Shown piece after piece: positions 7,810 through 17,397 of a stretch of 17,500 bases of DNA. Where the stretch lies: positions 1,397,501-1,415,000 of the forward strand of contig JACVTC010000017.1 of the NCBI GenBank assembly GCA_016946835.1. Reading direction: 5' to 3'. The stretch comes from Neocallimastix lanati (nom. inval.). Its lineage: Eukaryota > Neocallimastigomycota > Neocallimastigomycetes > Neocallimastigales > Neocallimastigaceae. The translations under genes and the position numbers were made by a program. Each line of letters starts with the position of its first letter. Positions within the stretch are counted from its first letter, which is position 1. Under the pieces are notes generated by a model, which had not been told where the DNA came from, did no database searches, and saw only the letters and a list, made by a program, of their open reading frames with translations.

Positions 7810-10290
7810 ATGAAAATATTTTATTTGTTAATTTTAATATCATTTATATTGTTTGTATGGTCAGAAGAAGTTACTACAATTACTCAAGAGGATGATAATG
7901 AATCATTATTAAATGAGGAAGAATCTACTTCTTTAGAAATTGAAGAGGCAACAGAGATTACTTTGATCCCAGGTCCAGTTATTTGTGAATATAAGAAGAA
8001 GGATTTAAAAGATGAATATGACGCTGATTCTGATGTAGTTGTTCATTGTGAAGGAGAATCATGTGATGTCGATGGTGAAGGTGTTGTTACATCACCAGGT
8101 TTTGTTAATATTACTTCAGCTGGTACTTTCATTATTCAAGGTTCTTTAGATGGTCAAGTATATATTGAAGCTACCAAAGATGACTATATTCATCTTATTT
8201 TAGATGATGTTTCTATTTTTAGCGATAATGGTCCAGCAATTTATGGTGTCACTGCGGATAAAATTACAATAACAGTTGTTGGTAATAATACTCTTGCTGA
8301 TAGTACCAATTACACTTTTGTAAATGATGATGATGATGAACCTGATGCTTGCCTTTTTATTGATAGTGATCTTTCAATTAATGGTTCCGGCAGTTTAACC
8401 GTTACTGGTAATTTTAAAGATGCTATCAGATGTAAAAAAGATTTAAGACTTATTGATGCAACAATCAATGTTCCTAGTTCTGTTAATAAGGGTATTAAAG
8501 CTAAGAATTCTCTCTGTATTAAAGATGCCAACATAGATGTTACTTCTGTTGATTCAGCTATTAAAGTAACCAGAGATGACGATGCTGAAAAGGGTTATAT
8601 TGTTATTGATAGTGGAAATATTAAGGTTTCTACTGAAAAAGATGGAATACATGCTGAAACTCATCTTACTATTAATGATGGTTATATTGATGTTCAAAAT
8701 TCCAAAGAAGGTATTGAAGGCCAGATGATTGATATTCTTGGTGGTGAAATTCATATTTTCTCTTCTAATGATGGTATAAATGCTTCAAAGATTAATAATG
8801 AAGAGGAGGATGATGAAGACGAAAGTAAAAATGAACCTGAACCTGAAACTAATGCTAAGACTGAAACTGAATCTAAACCCAAGAACGAATCTGAAACTAT
8901 AGCTAAGAATGAAACTGACTCTAAAACTATAGCTGAACCTAAAACTAAAACTAAAATTGAATCTAAAGAAGCTAAGACTGAAACTGAAACAGGCTTTCCA
9001 GATTCAATCCCAACTGGAATTCCAGATCATAATGAAAAAGAAAATGATGATCAAGCAATAGATAGAAGACCAGAAGGAGAAGGTAACTTCCATGGTGGTC
9101 CAAATGATCAAGGAGGAAAAGGAGGTCATGATCAATCAGCTACTGGTGCTGATGGAAGTGTATACATTAACATTGTTGGTGGAAAAGTTTTTGTTACAAT
9201 TTCAGGTAATGATTGTGATGGAATAGATTCCAATGGGGTTCTTTATATTGGTGGTGAAGCTGAAGTGTATACTAGTATTGAAGGAGGTGAAATATTTGGT
9301 ACTATGGCAGCTTTGGATGCTGAAGGTTATAATGCTATCAACACTAATGCTACAGTTATCGTTACTGCTGAATCTAAAGGAAACAGTGGTGGAAAGAAAC
9401 AAGAAAACGAAAATGGTAATAATGATCAAAAAGTAATTAAGGAAGAAAATGGTGGAAAACAAGAAGCTGAGGATAATGTTGATTCCATTCATAAAGAAAA
9501 AGAAAATACTAATGAAAAAGACCAACAAGGAAACGACGGAGAGAACCCAAATAGTAAAGATAACAGTCAACCTCCAAATGATGATGGAAAATATCCAGGC
9601 CAAAATGATAAAGAAAATGATAGACCTCAACGTCCAGGGGATATTGGTGAACCAAATAGTGGTGAACATAATAATGGTGGACATGGAGGTATGAATAATG
9701 AAACTGGTAGCATATATCAACCTTATATTACCACAACCGTTTCTTCTCAAAATTCCGGTACTTTAATTACGGTTAAAAATAGTGATGATGAAGTTATTGC
9801 GTCCTATACACCAACAGTTAAATTTTCAACTCTTCTCATTACTTCACCAAAAATAGTTGCTAATGAAACCTATACCATCATATTAGGCGATGGTACAACT
9901 CAAACTGTCATTGCTTCTGAAGCTGATTCTGGTTCTGTTAATTCACCATCGGTTGATTCCCCAACAGGCATCATAGAAAATTATAATACTACTTCTACTG
10001 TTGGAAACTCAACTGCTACAGAAGCATCAAAGGATAATAATGAAAAAAAATCAGTTAAACAAATTGATATTGATGATGGAAATTTAGTTGATACTGAAAC
10101 AGAAAAACAATCAAATGAAGAGGTTAAAGAAAATCTTAAGGAAGCTATTGAAAAAACTAATGAATCTAAGACTGGAAAAGAAGTCACGGAAAATGCTGAA
10201 TCAGTTAATATAAAAAATGAATCAATTAAAACTGTTTTATATAGTTTTTATGAAGAAATTATAAAATTCTTAAAGCCATTTACTATCTAA
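7810..10290 (+). CDS. Secreted Cthe_2159-type (DUF4353) carbohydrate-binding beta-helix protein, gene A
   Basis: An 826-residue secreted protein, predicted to bind acidic or plant-wall polysaccharide; the Clostridium thermocellum family founder binds cellulose and polygalacturonate. A signal peptide (1-18, ending FILFVWS) is followed by an acidic stretch. The helix core, about 54-330, shows the family order: GTFIIQGSLDGQVYIEA, DDYIHLILDDV, GPAIYG, DACLFIDSDLSINGSGSL and DDDAEKGYIVI. Coil-turn motifs repeat as DAIRCK, KGIKAK, SAIKVT, DGIHAE, EGIEGQ, DGINAS and DGIDSNG. Insertion 1 (331-445) is Glu/Lys/Thr-rich; the core resumes at 446-520. Insertion 2 (about 521-628) is Asn/Glu/Lys-rich, then the terminal SSQNSGTLITVKN...SPKIVANETYTI domain (632-704). 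A charged tail (705-826) carries no GPI signal. Several N-glycosylation sequons are present. Intronless, suggesting bacterial ancestry. The start is the ATG directly before the signal peptide. Close paralogue of gene B. Confidence 0.9.
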   Translation: MKIFYLLILISFILFVWSEEVTTITQEDDNESLLNEEESTSLEIEEATEITLIPGPVICEYKKKDLKDEYDADSDVVVHCEGESCDVDGEGVVTSPGFVNITSAGTFIIQGSLDGQVYIEATKDDYIHLILDDVSIFSDNGPAIYGVTADKITITVVGNNTLADSTNYTFVNDDDDEPDACLFIDSDLSINGSGSLTVTGNFKDAIRCKKDLRLIDATINVPSSVNKGIKAKNSLCIKDANIDVTSVDSAIKVTRDDDAEKGYIVIDSGNIKVSTEKDGIHAETHLTINDGYIDVQNSKEGIEGQMIDILGGEIHIFSSNDGINASKINNEEEDDEDESKNEPEPETNAKTETESKPKNESETIAKNETDSKTIAEPKTKTKIESKEAKTETETGFPDSIPTGIPDHNEKENDDQAIDRRPEGEGNFHGGPNDQGGKGGHDQSATGADGSVYINIVGGKVFVTISGNDCDGIDSNGVLYIGGEAEVYTSIEGGEIFGTMAALDAEGYNAINTNATVIVTAESKGNSGGKKQENENGNNDQKVIKEENGGKQEAEDNVDSIHKEKENTNEKDQQGNDGENPNSKDNSQPPNDDGKYPGQNDKENDRPQRPGDIGEPNSGEHNNGGHGGMNNETGSIYQPYITTTVSSQNSGTLITVKNSDDEVIASYTPTVKFSTLLITSPKIVANETYTIILGDGTTQTVIASEADSGSVNSPSVDSPTGIIENYNTTSTVGNSTATEASKDNNEKKSVKQIDIDDGNLVDTETEKQSNEEVKENLKEAIEKTNESKTGKEVTENAESVNIKNESIKTVLYSFYEEIIKFLKPFTI
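8840..8995 (+). repeat. Degenerate hexamer-based coding repeat (insertion 1 of gene A)
   Basis: Within gene A the DNA cycles through (G/A)AA(A)CT and GAATCT/AAGACT-like hexamers, encoding alternating E/K with T/S/P/A (for example ETNAKTETESKPKNESE). This is consistent with slippage expansion. Gene B has only about 20 residues at the equivalent site, so the expansion is specific to A. Confidence 0.6.
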
Positions 10291-10885
10291 GTTCAATAAT
10301 GAATTTATAGTATTAAACTAATATTTGTTTTTTATGAAAAAAAAAAAAAAATTTTTTTTTAATTTAATTATTATTTAACCTTTTCATATAATATAGATTT
10401 ATATTAAAAAAATATCGAAATTAAATAATTTATTTATAAAATTATTATTATTTATTTTTATTTTTATTTTTTATTTTTTTTTTTTTTATTTTATTAAATT
10501 ATTTAATCTATTAAGAATTTTTATTTGCATTATAATACATAAAAGAAAAAATTGCAATAAAGAATTATTTTTTTTTTTTTTTACGAATCTATTAATTTAT
10601 TAATACTTTCAATAATAATAAATAAATAATTCTAATCATTAAGAATTTGAGATAAATTAAATAATAATAATTAAAAAAAAAAAAAAAAAAAAAAAATTAT
10701 TATATTATCAAATAAATATCATCAATACATTAAATTATTAAACATATTTTATAAATATTTATTTTATATCATAAATTAAATAATATTAATTAGTTTTCAT
10801 AAAAAAAAAAAAGAAAAAAAAAAAAAAAAAAATTAAATAAAAATTTATATATATTTAAAAAGACAAGATGAATAAAATTTAAACC

Positions 10886-10916
<31 letters not shown>

Positions 10917-11255
10917 AATTTATATGAATAATAAATATTTATTATTATTAGATTTAATAATATAGTAAATATATATAATATATATTAGTATAAAGATTTT
11001 ATTTTAATTTTAGAATTTGATTATTATTTTATTTTTAATTATTTATTATACTTTTATTTTTACTTTTATTTTTATTTTATTTTATTATTATTTTTTTTTT
11101 AAAATATGTCAACGATTATTCTTCAAACACAAATCTTATTTATTATACTTTGCTCTTTTTTTTTTTTTTTTGTTTCAATTTCTATTTTTTATTTATTTTA
11201 TTATTTTAAAGTTTATTATATAATATTATATATATTTTATATGTTAATGGATAGG

Positions 11256-11259
<4 letters not shown>

Positions 11260-11313
<54 letters not shown>
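11260..11313. repeat. 54-base poly-T tract
   Basis: The longest homopolymer in the window, 54 consecutive T, followed 20 bases later by a poly-A run. Its length should be treated as uncertain because such runs are error-prone in sequencing and assembly. Confidence 0.85.
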
Positions 11314-11315
<2 letters not shown>

Positions 11316-11410
11316 TTGTAAAAAGAATATAACAAAAAAAAAAAAAAAAAAAAAAATAATAATAATAAATTATAATAAATTATGAATAAATAATTATTAT
11401 TATAATAAAT

Positions 11411-11538
11411 AATATATGTTTATAAAAATTTAACATTCTATTAATATATGTTTATAAAAATTTAACATTCTATTAATATATGTTTATAAAAATTTAACAT
11501 TCTAATAATATATGTTTATAAAAATTTAAGATTCTATT
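11411..11538 (+). repeat. Four tandem 32-bp repeats just upstream of gene B
   Basis: Units begin at 11411, 11443, 11475 and 11507, each opening with AATATATGTTTATAAAAATT and closing with an ACATTCTATT-like end. Copies 1 and 2 are identical and the other two differ by one base each (an A in copy 3, a G in copy 4). The near identity means recent expansion. The array ends 43 bases before the gene B ATG, so it lies in the promoter or 5' UTR. Each unit holds a TATAAAAA box-like string. Confidence 0.95.
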
Positions 11539-11581
11539 GAAAAAATATTCATAGAAAAAAAAAATTCATAGAAAAAGAAAT

Positions 11582-13432
11582 ATGAGATTATTTTATTTTA
11601 TTATCTTTATCATATTTATTATTGCCGGTTGTAGAGCTACTGATACAACGACTGATACCATAACATTAACAGCTGGTCCACTGACATGTGAATATAAAAA
11701 AAAGGATTTGGATGAAAGCTATGATGAAAGCACTAATGTCGTTATACAATGTAATGGTAGTTCTTGCTCACTGAATGGCAATGGCGCTACCATGGCTGAT
11801 GGAATTCTTTCTATTTCAGCTGCTGGTACCTATATCATAAAAGGTACCTTAAATGGTCAACTTCGTATTGAAGCTACTGAAAATGATTACGTTCACCTTA
11901 TTTTAAATAGTGTTACTATCAGCAGTAGTAGTGGTCCAGCAATTTATGGAATTGCTGCTGATAAGGTCACCATTACCCTTGTTGGTGACAGTAAACTTAC
12001 GGATACTACGAATTATACTGTGGTTGATGAAGAACCTGATGCTTGTCTCTTTGTTGATGCTGATCTTTCTATTAACGGTTCAGGGAGTATAAGTGTTACC
12101 GGTAATTATGGTGATGCTATCCGATGCAAGAAGGATTTAAGATTGATTAGCGGAAAAATTACAGTTCCAACAGCGATTCAAAAGGGTATTAAGGCTAAAA
12201 ACTCATTATGTATTAAGGATGGCACTATCGATGTTACTTCAACGGATTCAAGTATTAAGGTCACTCGAGATGATGATGCCGAAAAAGGATACATTGTTAT
12301 TGATGGTGGTAATATTAGTGTTTCATCGGGTAATGATGGTATTCATGCTGAGACGCATCTTACCATTAATGGAGGCTATATTGATATTAAGAAAAGTGGA
12401 GAAGGTCTTGAAGGTCAAATGATTGATATTCTTGGTGGAGAAATTCATATTTTGTCATCAGATGACGGTATTAATGCTTCAAAAATTAGTTCTTCTTCAG
12501 AAAATAATAATAATATGGGTTTTGGCGGTCAGAGTTCAAGTACCGGTACTGATGGTAGTGTATATATTAATATTATTGGTGGTAAAACTTATGTTACGGT
12601 TCAAGGTAATGATGCTGATGGTATTGATTCCAATGGAATTCTCTATATTGGTGGTGATGCTGAGGTCTATGTTAGTATTCAAAGTGGTGACATCTATGGT
12701 AATATGGCCGCATTAGATGCTGAGGGTAGTAATTCCATTGCTGAAGGAGCTACCGTTATTGCTACTGCCGGTGGTAGTGGTGGTGGTGGTAGTAATCCTG
12801 GAGGTAATCCTGGAGGTAATTCTGGTGGAACTCATGGAGGATGGAATAAAAGAAGTCATATTATTAAAGATAAAGAAATTTATCTTTCTAAGTTAAGAAA
12901 AGGTAAAAAACTATTAAGGGATAGACATCATCGCGGAGCCCATCAAAATATCATTAATAACCCCCATGATAAGAGAAATTTAAAATACAGAAGAGCTATG
13001 GGTGGAAAGGGCGGAATGGGTGGAATGGGTGGAATGGGTGGCAGTGAAACTGGAAGTGTGTATCAAGCCTACCTTCAAACTTCCGTTTCATCTCAGAGTG
13101 CTGGAAATCAAATTATTGTAAAAAATAGTAATGGAGATGTTATTGTATCCTACACCCCTTCTGTATCCTATTCTTCAATTCTTGCTACCTCTCCCAAAAT
13201 GACAGCTGGAGAGACATACACCGTTGTTACTGGAAGTACTTCTCAATCGGTAGTAGCTTCTTCTGGTTCTAGTGGAACGCCTAATTCACCTTCTTCTACA
13301 TCTGTAACCGATGATTCCAAATTTTCGACATCTCCTTCATCCCCTTCATCTAATGGATTTTTAATTCATCACTCTTCTATATTAACTTATCTTGCGGTCT
13401 TTCTATCAACTTTAATACTTTTATTATTTTAA
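11582..13432 (+). CDS. Secreted, probably GPI-anchored Cthe_2159-type (DUF4353) beta-helix protein, gene B
   Basis: A 616-residue paralogue of gene A with the same predicted polysaccharide-binding role. It has a signal peptide (1 to about 19, ending IIFIIAGCRA), then GPLTCEYKKKDL near 32 and an uninterrupted helix core to about 300: AAGTYIIKGTLNGQLRIEA, ACLFVDADLSINGSGSI, DDDAEKGYIVIDGGNI and the turn series DAIRCK, KGIKAK, DGIHAE, EGLEGQ, DGINAS, DGIDSNG. Only about 20 residues separate this from TDGSVYIN (323 on), against 115 in A. A Gly/Asn linker (about 398-420), a strongly basic loop (421-473, with NKR, DKR and KYRR), a GGKGGMGGMGGMGG stretch (474-487), then the conserved C-terminal SPKMTAGETYTV domain. 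A Ser/Pro-rich stalk (556-592) and a hydrophobic end (SSILTYLAVFLSTLILLLF) form a GPI-type signal. Intronless. AATAAA at 13493 is a possible polyadenylation signal. Confidence 0.9.
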   Translation: MRLFYFIIFIIFIIAGCRATDTTTDTITLTAGPLTCEYKKKDLDESYDESTNVVIQCNGSSCSLNGNGATMADGILSISAAGTYIIKGTLNGQLRIEATENDYVHLILNSVTISSSSGPAIYGIAADKVTITLVGDSKLTDTTNYTVVDEEPDACLFVDADLSINGSGSISVTGNYGDAIRCKKDLRLISGKITVPTAIQKGIKAKNSLCIKDGTIDVTSTDSSIKVTRDDDAEKGYIVIDGGNISVSSGNDGIHAETHLTINGGYIDIKKSGEGLEGQMIDILGGEIHILSSDDGINASKISSSSENNNNMGFGGQSSSTGTDGSVYINIIGGKTYVTVQGNDADGIDSNGILYIGGDAEVYVSIQSGDIYGNMAALDAEGSNSIAEGATVIATAGGSGGGGSNPGGNPGGNSGGTHGGWNKRSHIIKDKEIYLSKLRKGKKLLRDRHHRGAHQNIINNPHDKRNLKYRRAMGGKGGMGGMGGMGGSETGSVYQAYLQTSVSSQSAGNQIIVKNSNGDVIVSYTPSVSYSSILATSPKMTAGETYTVVTGSTSQSVVASSGSSGTPNSPSSTSVTDDSKFSTSPSSPSSNGFLIHHSSILTYLAVFLSTLILLLF

Positions 13433-14847
13433 TGAAAATATATGTTATTTTCCTTAATAATAATAATTTCTTTATTTAAAAATTTATATAAAAATAAAAT
13501 GTAATAAAAATATTTTTTTAATTAAACATATAATATATTATTAATAAATTATCCATTTAAAATATAAATGTAATTGTAATTATAAATACAATTTATTTAA
13601 ATGTATTTTAATTTATGTGTTTTTATATATGTATCAAATTTATATGTCATTTTTATTTTAGAATAACTTTTTGTAAAAAAAAAATTATAATATATATTAA
13701 TAAAAAATTATATATATTTATGAAATTATATTTTATATATTTAATATTTAAACACTATATGTATTATGATATATATATATATTTAATTATTTTAAATGGA
13801 ATTTTTTTTTTTTTAAAAAAATATATAAAAATAAATTTTCTAAATAAAATGGTTATTAAATAATAAATAATAATTAAAATTTTCAATAATAATGAAAAAT
13901 GTTTAAAAAATATGTTTATTCTAATTATGGTTATGAAATTCATTAAATATATTAAATGCTAAGAAATTAATATCAGATCATATATATCGTAGAGTATTAT
14001 AATATATTGAATTTTGATATTAATTAATATAAGTGGAATAATAATTAAATTAAAAAATTTTAACTACTTTTTTTTTTTAATTGAAAATTTGATCTGTTAA
14101 AAATAAAGTTTAATATTTTAAATAAATCTTGTATAATTAAGATTTACTTATTTATTAAATTAAATATGTTTTTCATTATTTTGTATAATGTAAAATAATA
14201 TGAGGCGTATTAATGATGTACATCATATATTTACAATTATAACTAATATAGTTAAATTAAATTTTATTAATGTATATACATTTAAGGATTATGATAATTA
14301 ATCCTATAATTAAATATTACTAAAAAATTATATAGTTATTAAAATAAAAATAATAAAAATAATAAAAATAAATAAAGTGATCACATATCAAAAACTAAAA
14401 TTTAATAACATAATATTCAAATGATCTATTTCAAGTATGGTTTAAAAAAAAAAAAAATTATTTTATTAATTATAAAAATATATAACAGCATTTTTTTTTT
14501 TTTAAAAAAATAAGTTTAATAATAAATATTTTTTTTATTAAAATAAACTTGATTTTATTTTATTTTTAGACAAGAAAAACTTTTTTTTTTTAAATTTCTT
14601 TATTATTTTTATACATTCTAAATAAAAAAAAAATTTCAATAATTAAAAAAAAAAATAAACTTATAAAGTTTATGTTATTTTAATAACGATTTAATGATCC
14701 CTTTTTGAAATAATATTTAGTTTTAAATATTTATTTATTTATTTATTTTATTTTATTTTTTTTTTATTCTCATTTTTTAACATCTTATGCTATTATATGA
14801 ATCAATTTAATATATTGGTACTTCTATCTTGATTATCATTATTAAGG

Positions 14848-14989
14848 CTAAGTTGAAATTGGTGTAGAGTTAATTAATTATTTATAATTTTTTTTTTTTT
14901 TATAAAAATTATCAATTTTCTAAGTTGAAATTGGTGTAGAGTTAATTAATTATTTATAATTTTTTTTTTTTATAAAAATTATCAATTTT
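14848..14989 (+). repeat. Direct tandem repeat, two units of about 71 bp
   Basis: Unit 1 is 14848-14919 and unit 2 is 14920-14989. Both begin CTAAGTTGAAATTGGTGTAG and end TATAAAAATTATCAATTTT; they differ only in the length of an internal poly-T. The near identity shows a recent duplication. It adjoins the left edge of the duplicated psi-C block. Confidence 0.95.
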
Positions 14990-15182
14990 ATGTAATATCA
15001 TTATTTACATGATAAAATTTTTTTTATTTTTTCTTTATAAGAAAAGGAAATTTAATGTAAAATGACCAAGATAATTGAAACTATAAAAACTTTATTAAAG
15101 TTTTTATATAAATAAAGTTCATTTCATTAAATAATCCATATTTATAAAGTATTTTTTACTGGATTATATTTAATACTTCTGT

Positions 15183-15208
15183 TACTACTACTACTACTAC
15201 TACTACTA

Positions 15209-15256
<48 letters not shown>

Positions 15257-15302
15257 GTAATATAATAATAGTAATAATAATAGTAATAATAATAGTAATA
15301 AT
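15183..15302. repeat. Compound trinucleotide microsatellite (TAC)n-(AAT)n
   Basis: About eight TAC/ACT steps (15183-15208) switch at a palindromic ACTAGT to a long (AAT)n run with scattered GTA interruptions up to about 15302. Confidence 0.9.
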
Positions 15303-15570
15303 TTTAAAATTGATTAGTGGTAATAATTTTTTAAAAAAAGTTTTTCAAATTATCTAAAGAAATGTATTTTCCTTATTTTTTTTTTTTTTTTTGTAAGCAT
15401 TATATATATATATATATATAGATATTAAAAGTAATCATAAGGATTATCATATATTACAAAAATATATTATACATTATACAGAAATAAGAAACAAAACATT
15501 TTAAATTATTTAATTCTTTAATTTATCATTATTACTACAAAAAAAAAAAAAAAAAAAAAAAATAAAATAA

Positions 15571-15732
15571 ATCTATCTCATTTATTATTTCTAATATCAT
15601 ATGTATTATTTGTATGGTTAGAAAAAAGTTAATGCATTAACTTCTAAGGGTAATGATAAATTATTATTTATTTCTTTTTGAAATTGAAAACGTCTTTTAT
15701 GGAGAAAATATCCAAGTAATCAAAGAAGAAAG

Positions 15733-15763
<31 letters not shown>

Positions 15764-16033
15764 TGGTCCAATTGAAAAAAAAAAAACTATATTGGTAGTG
15801 AATATGAAAGTTTATATTAAAAGGACGACCCCTTTATATTTATGGTAACATGGAACATGACAGCTTTTAGATGAGGAAGATTTTATTGTTGTTTAAGAAT
15901 AGTTAAGGAGGAAGTCAATTGTATCCTATCGATCAATTGTTAAATTTTCAACTCTTTTTCAAAGAGCAAAACTTCAATTACTTTTGAGGCTGACCCTGGT
16001 ACTATTGATTCATTAATCGTTGATACAAAATAA
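15571..16033 (+). pseudogene. Decayed copy of beta-helix gene A (psi-C)
   Basis: A remnant of a Cthe_2159-type gene, clearly closer to A than to B. The signal-peptide region still reads LISYVLFVWLEKS (A has LISFILFVWSEE) but meets a stop at 15630-15632, and the start codon is lost. Most of the helix core is deleted. A short piece resembles the GGP(N/I) part of insertion 1 (around 15763), and 15787-15880 resembles the LYIGGEAEVY...MAALDAEG segment. The stretch 15939-15959 matches the VKFSTL region and 15971-16033 reads TSITFEADPGTIDSLIVDTK before TAA, matching A residues around 700-720. These last two pieces are in different frames, so there is at least one frameshift as well as stops. A poly-A insertion lies at about 15732-15761. 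It can no longer encode the protein. Confidence 0.85.
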
Positions 16034-17135
16034 TCAATCATAAAAATCATAAAAACTTATTAATTTTTTTTTTTTTGATTTGTTTTATTTAATTAATAAT
16101 GAATTTATAGCATTAAAATATATTAATTATTATTATAATTTGATATTCTTTATTCCTTTCATACAATATATTTTAAAAAAAATATTGAATATTGAAATTA
16201 AATATTTTATTTATAAAATTTTATATTTAATATCAAATATTTTCAATTATATTACGAAAACATTGTCAAAAAAAAAAAAAAATTGTAATAAATGATTATT
16301 AAAAATCCTATTTATATATTTAACATTTTTGGAAGTAATAATAATAATAATAATAATAATAATTAATAATAATAATAATAATAATAAAAAGAAATATTTA
16401 TAATTAATAAATATATATATGAAATTATTTCATTTTATATATTTCATTTTCAAAGAATATATATTATTATTTTTTATAATAAATAAAATATTGTTATTTA
16501 TTATTAAAAAAAAAAATAATAATTGTAAAGCGTAAAAAGTTTATTTAGAATATATTAATATATTTAATAAAAAAAATACATATTATATATATATAAAAAA
16601 AAAATAGGATTAATAAGAAATTATGGATTTACCTTTAAAAATAAACATAAATGAATAAAAAAAAATAATAATAAATTTTAATAATTTTTGTTTGGAAAAA
16701 AAAAAAAATAAATAATAACATACTTAATATAATTTTTGAAATATTTTCCATTAAAAATTCAGATATATAATAATAATAATTTAATTAACAAAAATTATAA
16801 ATAAAAATATTTATAATTTATATTTTTGAACTTTGAACTTTATATTTATTGATTATGTAATTTTTTATTATAAAGAAAACTTGTTCAAGATAAAATATTT
16901 ACATATTATTTTTCTATTACTATTCTCAACTATATACTTTTAATATTATTAGTAGTATGGATGTTAAATAAATATTGATGTATATAATAATGAATAATGG
17001 ATATATATATACTTTCTCTTTACTAACTATTTTAATATGATATATATATATATATATATATACTTTATTTTTTATTTATAGAATTTTATTAATTTTTTAA
17101 ACTTTTTTATTTTTCATTTTTTGTTTTTTAATTTA

Positions 17136-17181
<46 letters not shown>

Positions 17182-17356
17182 TGTCAGCGACTCTTCTGTA
17201 AATACAAATTTTATTTATTACAATTAACAAGGTTTTTTCTATTTATATATATTATTATTATTTTAAGGTTATTTTTTATTTTTTTATTATTTTTTATGTT
17301 TTACTATTTATTTTTATTTATATCCGTAGGTAAGAAAGAAAGAAAATAATACATAT

Positions 17357-17397
<41 letters not shown>

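Larger units (their letters stand above)
10291..11581. other. A/T-rich spacer between beta-helix genes A and B
   Basis: No gene is supported. It contains poly-A and poly-T tracts (10674-10696, 10801-10831, 10887-10910, 11260-11313, 11334-11356) and, just before gene B, four 32-bp tandem repeats. Two parts align with DNA downstream of psi-C: about 10294-10440 with about 16094-16220, and about 11100-11225 with about 17176-17275. The short frame at 11106 overlaps the second of these, but its counterpart at 17181 has a stop after five codons, so it is not treated as a gene. Confidence 0.75.
13433..15570. other. A/T-rich intergenic region between gene B and psi-C
   Basis: No gene is supported. 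The first 1.4 kb (to about 14840) is rather non-repetitive A/T sequence with a perfect 14-bp palindrome at 14213-14226. It is followed by a twofold direct repeat (14848-14989), then the diverged copy of the gene A 5' flank (about 14970-15570). That copy includes a compound trinucleotide microsatellite, (TAC)n then (AAT)n, at 15183-15302, not found at the same place upstream of gene A, where a shorter (AAT)n stands (7549-7567). Confidence 0.7.

Noticed and set aside
9202-9750. 182-codon minus-strand frame inside gene A
   Set aside because: Antisense shadow of the real gene A frame, which has conserved helix motifs.
11106-11321. 71-codon plus-strand frame beginning MSTIILQTQ
   Set aside because: Its duplicated counterpart at 17181 has a stop after five codons and the frame ends in a 54-T tract, so the similarity reflects a copied spacer rather than a gene.
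13615-13863. 82-codon plus-strand frame after gene B
   Set aside because: Low-complexity Ile/Tyr/Lys/Phe product in simple A/T sequence, with no recognisable domain.
16080-16295. 71-codon plus-strand frame after psi-C
   Set aside because: It overlays the copy of the non-coding 3' flank of gene A; the original flank has no such frame.
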